From the NCBI RefSeq assembly GCF_004342025.1, contig NZ_SLWN01000010.1, positions 205,561-269,560 of the forward strand: a stretch of 64,000 nt of DNA, given 5' to 3'. The stretch is from Kribbella steppae. GTDB lineage: Bacteria > Actinomycetota > Actinomycetes > Propionibacteriales > Kribbellaceae. Position 1 is the first letter of the stretch, and each line of letters opens with the position of its first letter. Shown here one piece after another: positions 60,704 to 64,000 of the stretch. A program made the position numbers and the translations under genes. The notes below the pieces were generated by a model that was not told where the DNA came from, did not search any database, and was given only the letters and a program-made list of their open reading frames with translations.

Positions 60704-61543
60704 ATGTCGCTTGCCGGGGTGGAGGATCGGTACGTCGAAACCGTGCTCGGCCGGACCCGACTGCGCGTCGGGGGATCGGGACCAGCCATGCTCTTCTGGC
60801 CGAGCCTGCTGATGGACGGGATGCTCTGGTCCGGTCAGGCGCCGCATTTCATCGACCGTTTCCAGGTGATCCTGGTCGATCCGCCCGGCCATGGCGACAG
60901 CACCCCACTGACGGGACCGTTCAGCTTCGAGCAGTGCGCTCAGGTGATCACCGAGATCCTCGACGACCTCGGCGTCGACAAGGTCCACCTCATCGGCAAC
61001 AGCTGGGGCGGCATGATCGGTGGCACGTTCGCCGCCCTCCACCCCGACCGGATCGGCATCGCCGTACTGATGAACGCGACCGCCTCCCCGGCCGGCCTGC
61101 GGCAGAAGTTCGAGTACGGCGTCCTGACCCGATCGGCCCAACTCCTCGGTGCGATCCGGGGACCACTTGTCCGGCCGGTGATCGACGCGTTCCTCGGCCC
61201 GACCGCCAAACACGAGAAGCCGGATGTCGTTGCCGCGGTCAACGAATCCGTCCGGCGGGTGAACATCGCGTCCGGCCGCCATGCGGTCACCAGCGTGGTC
61301 CCACGCCGCCCGGATCAGCGCGAACTGTTCGCCCGGATCCGCACGCCCGTCCTCGTCGTGGCCGGCGCCGAGGACGCCACCTTCCCGGTCGCCGAGACCG
61401 AGGAGATGGCCGACTCGATCCCAGGCGCGCGCTTCGTCGTCCTGGAGCAGTCCGCTCACCTTGCCGCGCTGGAATCGCCGGCCGAGGTGAACGCCCTCAT
61501 CGACGACTTCCTCACCGACAACCCCTACCCGCTGCCTGCTTGA
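60704..61543 (+). CDS. Alpha/beta hydrolase
   Basis: 279 residues with oxyanion region GGSGPAMLFWPSLLMDG, DPPGHGDS, nucleophile elbow GNSWGGM, acid in VAGAEDATFPV and His in EQSAHLAALE. It lies in the same direction as the WYL gene and near the epoxide hydrolase; an ester- or lactone-hydrolysing role in the same degradation route is possible but unproven. ATG 60704 lacks a strong ribosome site, which suggests coupling to the upstream gene. Confidence 0.85.
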   Translation: MSLAGVEDRYVETVLGRTRLRVGGSGPAMLFWPSLLMDGMLWSGQAPHFIDRFQVILVDPPGHGDSTPLTGPFSFEQCAQVITEILDDLGVDKVHLIGNSWGGMIGGTFAALHPDRIGIAVLMNATASPAGLRQKFEYGVLTRSAQLLGAIRGPLVRPVIDAFLGPTAKHEKPDVVAAVNESVRRVNIASGRHAVTSVVPRRPDQRELFARIRTPVLVVAGAEDATFPVAETEEMADSIPGARFVVLEQSAHLAALESPAEVNALIDDFLTDNPYPLPA

Positions 61544-61564
61544 TCGCTCGCGTCACTTGGTTTC

Positions 61565-61617
61565 TGTGGACAACCTGGGGACGAAGCCTGTGGGCAGAAA
61601 TCCCTTAAAAATAAGGG
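61565..61617. repeat. DnaA-box-like 9-mer and AT-rich inverted repeat before the HNH gene
   Basis: TGTGGACAA (61565-61573) equals the actinobacterial DnaA-box form TTGTCCACA on the other strand. CCCTTA-AAAA-TAAGGG (61602-61617) is an unusually AT-rich inverted repeat for this genome, 48 bases before the HNH gene start. The latter may act as an operator or promoter element. Confidence 0.35.
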
Positions 61618-61664
61618 CATTCCTGGTTTGAGAACTGTCGGTGGCGGTGCCTAGGGTGGTCGCC

Positions 61665-63740
61665 ATGGAGATCCTCGGCGAACGACCCGCCTGGTCGATG
61701 ACCGACAGCGAGAAGCTGTCGCGCCTCGACGCAGCCGTCGCCGAGATCCACAGATTGAAGACCTACTACCTCCACCTCGCCGGCGACCTCGACGCCTCCG
61801 GCTACGCCAACGACATCGGCGCCGGCGACACCGCCCGCTTCCTATCGACGCGCTACCGCATCGACGCGGACGAGGCACGCCGCGACCTTCGCCTCGCCAA
61901 ATCCCTGACCAAGTACCAGGCCATCGCCGCCGCCCTCCCCGACCCCGCCACCCCATTCCCCGGCCCGCCCACCCCCGACGCACCCGCCAACCCCCACCAG
62001 ACCGCCGACCCCGACCACACCGAAGACACCGACCGGGCCGATGACGGCGGCATGGCCGAAGACACCGACCAGGACGTTGACGCCGACCAGGCCGAAGGCG
62101 CCGGCACGGTCGATGAGGCCGATAGCAACAAGCAGACCGACCGGGGTCGCCCGATGCACCCGGCGCAGGCGGCTGCCATCGTGTCCGCCCTGGACAAGGT
62201 CCCCGACACCGTGCCGGTCGAGAACCTCGACGCCGCCGAACGCCAACTCATCAACCTGGCCCGCACCTTCACCCCCAGCCAACTCCGCAACGCCGCCCAC
62301 CGCATGCGCAACATCCTCGACCCCGACGGCCCCGAACCCGACGAAAACCGCGCCTACCACCGCGAATCCCTCACCCTCAAACCCGCCGACAACGGCGTCA
62401 AGTTCGGCGGCTACCTCGCCAACGAAAACGCCGAACTCCTCCGCACCCTCATCCACAGCGGCGCCAAACCCCACAAAACCATCGACGGCCACCCCGACCC
62501 CCGCCCCCGCGACAAACGCCAAGCCGACGCCCTAACCACCCTCCTCAACACCGCAGCCACCATCACCCACACCACCAGCACGACCAGCACCGCCAGCAAC
62601 CGCACCACGACAACCACCGCCAGCAGCCGCACCACGACAACCACCGCCGGCGACCGCAGCACGACCAACACCTCTCCCGCCGACCGCCACACAACAGGCA
62701 ACGCCGGCAGTGATCCCAGCCCAGCCAGCCACCCCGACGGACCCACCCGCCCCAGCACCTCGACCGGCGCAAACGCCCGCACGGATGCACCTCCTGGACA
62801 TCGCGACAGCACCAGCACCGCTGGCAACTCCGACCAGCGCGGCCGTGGAGACCTGCCACCGGTCGACAGCCCCGCTGCTCACGAGGCGCCCAGTCACGAA
62901 GCGCCCAGTCACGAAGCGCCCAGTCATGAGGCGTCCAGTCACGAGGCATCGACTCACGACGGGTCGAGTCGAGATGCGTCGGGTCACGACACGTTCGGCC
63001 AGTACATTCCCGGGCACGGTCCGAAGGCCCACCTGACCATCACCATCGACTACCACGCCCTCAAAGCCGCGACCGCCGACGCGACCGGCCAGACCGTCTT
63101 CGGCGACGACCTGTCCGCAGCCGCCGTCCGCCGCCTGGCCTGCGACGCCCAAGCCATCCCCGTCGTCCTCGGCACCAAATCCCAACCACTCGACGTCGGC
63201 ACCACCAAACGCCTCATCACCGCACCCATGCGACTCGCCCTCAACGCCCGCGACCGCGGCTGCGTCGTCTGCGGCGCCCCACCCATCCAATGCGAAGCCC
63301 ACCACCTCGTGCACTGGATCGACGGCGGCAACACGAGCGTCTCCAACCTCGTCCTACTCTGCAAACGCCACCACATCGACCTCCACACCGGCCACTGGCA
63401 CATCCAAATCATCAACGACGTCGTCCACGTCACCCGCCCCGGCTGGGCCACCCCCGACCCCATCCCACCCAACACATACAAACCACCCATCCACCACGAC
63501 ACCGCGGACACCTCCACGTGTGTCGCCGATCCTGCCCGCCCACACAACAACGACCGCGGGCAGCATCACAGCCGTTCCCAGGCCAGCACACCAGATCTCC
63601 GGCTGAACGCCACACCGGATGAGGTCCGTCAGGCGATCTGGGGTGACGACATCCGGCCGGCCACCCCCGGATCATCCCAACCTGCCAAGCCTGCCACCAC
63701 AAGACCATCACCCTTCGTTGCTGCTCGCCCGCCCAGCTAG
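61665..63740 (+). CDS. DUF222/13E12-family HNH endonuclease-like protein
   Basis: 691 residues. DUF222-type helices fill the first 300 residues (IDADEARRDLRLAKSLTKYQAI, AERQLINLARTFTPSQLRNAAHRMR, GGYLANENAELLRTLIHS). An HNH domain lies near 525-580: CVVCGAPPIQCEAHHLVHWIDGG and LVLLCKRHHIDLH. Inserts are low-complexity: an Asp/Ala-rich block near 95-155, Thr-rich repeats near 305-340 and HEAPS repeats near 405-435. Actinobacteria carry many such genes; their targets are unclear. ATG 61665 has AGGGTGG upstream; GTG 61641 is possible. Confidence 0.85.
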   Translation: MEILGERPAWSMTDSEKLSRLDAAVAEIHRLKTYYLHLAGDLDASGYANDIGAGDTARFLSTRYRIDADEARRDLRLAKSLTKYQAIAAALPDPATPFPGPPTPDAPANPHQTADPDHTEDTDRADDGGMAEDTDQDVDADQAEGAGTVDEADSNKQTDRGRPMHPAQAAAIVSALDKVPDTVPVENLDAAERQLINLARTFTPSQLRNAAHRMRNILDPDGPEPDENRAYHRESLTLKPADNGVKFGGYLANENAELLRTLIHSGAKPHKTIDGHPDPRPRDKRQADALTTLLNTAATITHTTSTTSTASNRTTTTTASSRTTTTTAGDRSTTNTSPADRHTTGNAGSDPSPASHPDGPTRPSTSTGANARTDAPPGHRDSTSTAGNSDQRGRGDLPPVDSPAAHEAPSHEAPSHEAPSHEASSHEASTHDGSSRDASGHDTFGQYIPGHGPKAHLTITIDYHALKAATADATGQTVFGDDLSAAAVRRLACDAQAIPVVLGTKSQPLDVGTTKRLITAPMRLALNARDRGCVVCGAPPIQCEAHHLVHWIDGGNTSVSNLVLLCKRHHIDLHTGHWHIQIINDVVHVTRPGWATPDPIPPNTYKPPIHHDTADTSTCVADPARPHNNDRGQHHSRSQASTPDLRLNATPDEVRQAIWGDDIRPATPGSSQPAKPATTRPSPFVAARPPS
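62601..62654 (+). repeat. 27-bp coding tandem repeat (Thr-rich)
   Basis: CGCACCACGACAACCACCGC starts at 62601 and again at 62628, a 27-base period encoding RTTTTTA-type units in the HNH gene. The flanking bases carry further degenerate copies. The frame is preserved, so the repeats are expanding or contracting within a disordered linker. Confidence 0.7.
62880..62969 (+). repeat. 15-bp coding tandem repeat (HEAPS)
   Basis: Six consecutive 15-base units from 62880, of which the second and third are identical (CACGAAGCGCCCAGT) and the rest drift. They encode HEAPS-HEAPS-HEAPS-HEASS-HEAST-HDGSS in the linker of the 13E12 protein. Near-perfect central copies imply recent amplification by slippage. 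Confidence 0.85.
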
Positions 63741-63813
63741 TGCCTGGCTGGGCTGCTGGTCTCGTTCACGGACCGTCGATGGTTGCTGCCTAAGTCGACG
63801 CTCGCTCACCTCG

Positions 63814-64000
63814 GTGCCACTGAGCCCTCTTCCGCCGAGCTGGGCCGTTGGCTCGCTTCGGTGCGACTGCGCTCACTCTTCCGCCGAGTTGAGCCGTTCG
63901 CTTGCTTCGGTGCGACTGCGCTCACTCTTCCGCCGAGTTGAGCCGTTCGCTTGCTTCGGTGCGACTGCGCTCACTCTTCCGCCGAGTTGAGCCGTTCGCA
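63814..64000. repeat. 49-bp non-coding tandem repeat at the window end
   Basis: A unit beginning GTGCGACTGCGCTCACTCTT is repeated at 63861, 63910 and 63959 (42 bases seen, then cut by the window edge). A diverged 47-base copy precedes at 63814. Copies two and three are identical where both are visible. The GAGCGAAGC-like subsequences resemble dispersed actinobacterial intergenic repeats. No gene is seen from 63741 to 64000. Confidence 0.9.

Noticed and set aside
63814..64000. Terminal repeats as a CRISPR array
   Set aside because: Units are contiguous tandem copies without variable spacers.

Overview
The window is about 70% GC and almost fully coding, with short overlaps between genes (ATGA, GTGA, TTGA), frequent GTG/TTG starts and strong GTAC-rich codon use. 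DtxR/IdeR-type iron boxes, a mycothiol-dependent DinB-like protein, an LCP protein and a DUF222/13E12 HNH gene point to a high-GC actinobacterium, most like the Nocardioidaceae/Kribbella group. This placement is inference from style and content; no rRNA or tRNA gene is present to settle it. I see no prophage, insertion sequence, CRISPR array or biosynthetic megaenzyme.

Layout. 1-590: end of a membrane-protein gene, a DnaA-box-like inverted repeat, a structured non-coding stretch with a strong hairpin, and 19-bp-phased repeats. 591-5918 (minus): secreted glycoside hydrolase with its LacI regulator, a luciferase-like flavin enzyme and an SDR. 6041-8558: alkylation-repair operon (Ada/AlkA fusion, GNAT, O6-alkylguanine methyltransferase). 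8604-14181: YdeI-like protein, KhtTU-like antiporter pair, PadR regulator coupled to a FadH-like reductase, VOC protein. 14197-18111: iron-box-controlled, apparently leaderless ferric-siderophore ABC importer. 18112-25804: mixed housekeeping, including a GntR-TetR fusion regulator divergent from an FAD monooxygenase, and an LCP cell-wall protein.

26094-31081 looks like one regulon: an ECF42-type sigma factor with its C-terminal extension, two exact TGTCGA-N17-CGAC promoters (before a DGPF/YCII gene and before a pair of alpha/beta hydrolases) and a weaker copy before a third hydrolase. sodA, inside this block, has a MerR/SoxR-type 19-bp-spacer promoter instead. 31285-34281 is a fused alpha-beta glycyl-tRNA synthetase, unusual for an actinobacterium. 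34265-39768: FCD regulator plus SGNH hydrolase, divergent from an isocitrate/isopropylmalate-dehydrogenase-like gene coupled to an aconitase, with GTTATAAC operators between. 39797-42953: an iron box before a VIT1/CCC1 transporter, a fused EtfB-EtfA and a ChrB-like gene.

42974-50383 is the best candidate for an undescribed system: an RpiR regulator divergent from a C45 Ntn-hydrolase, a second FecBCD-type importer (with a 26-codon ORF coupling its two permease genes) and a Ser/Thr-dehydratase-like PLP enzyme. I infer import plus intracellular dismantling of an amide-containing ligand such as a foreign siderophore. 50543-58508: membrane protein with two E-x2-E helices and a small partner, a TldD/TldE protease pair, an MBL hydrolase coupled to a kinase-phospholyase fusion, and RNase Z. 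58538-64000: epoxide hydrolase, WYL regulator, alpha/beta hydrolase, a repeat-rich 13E12 HNH gene, and a 49-bp tandem repeat running off the end.
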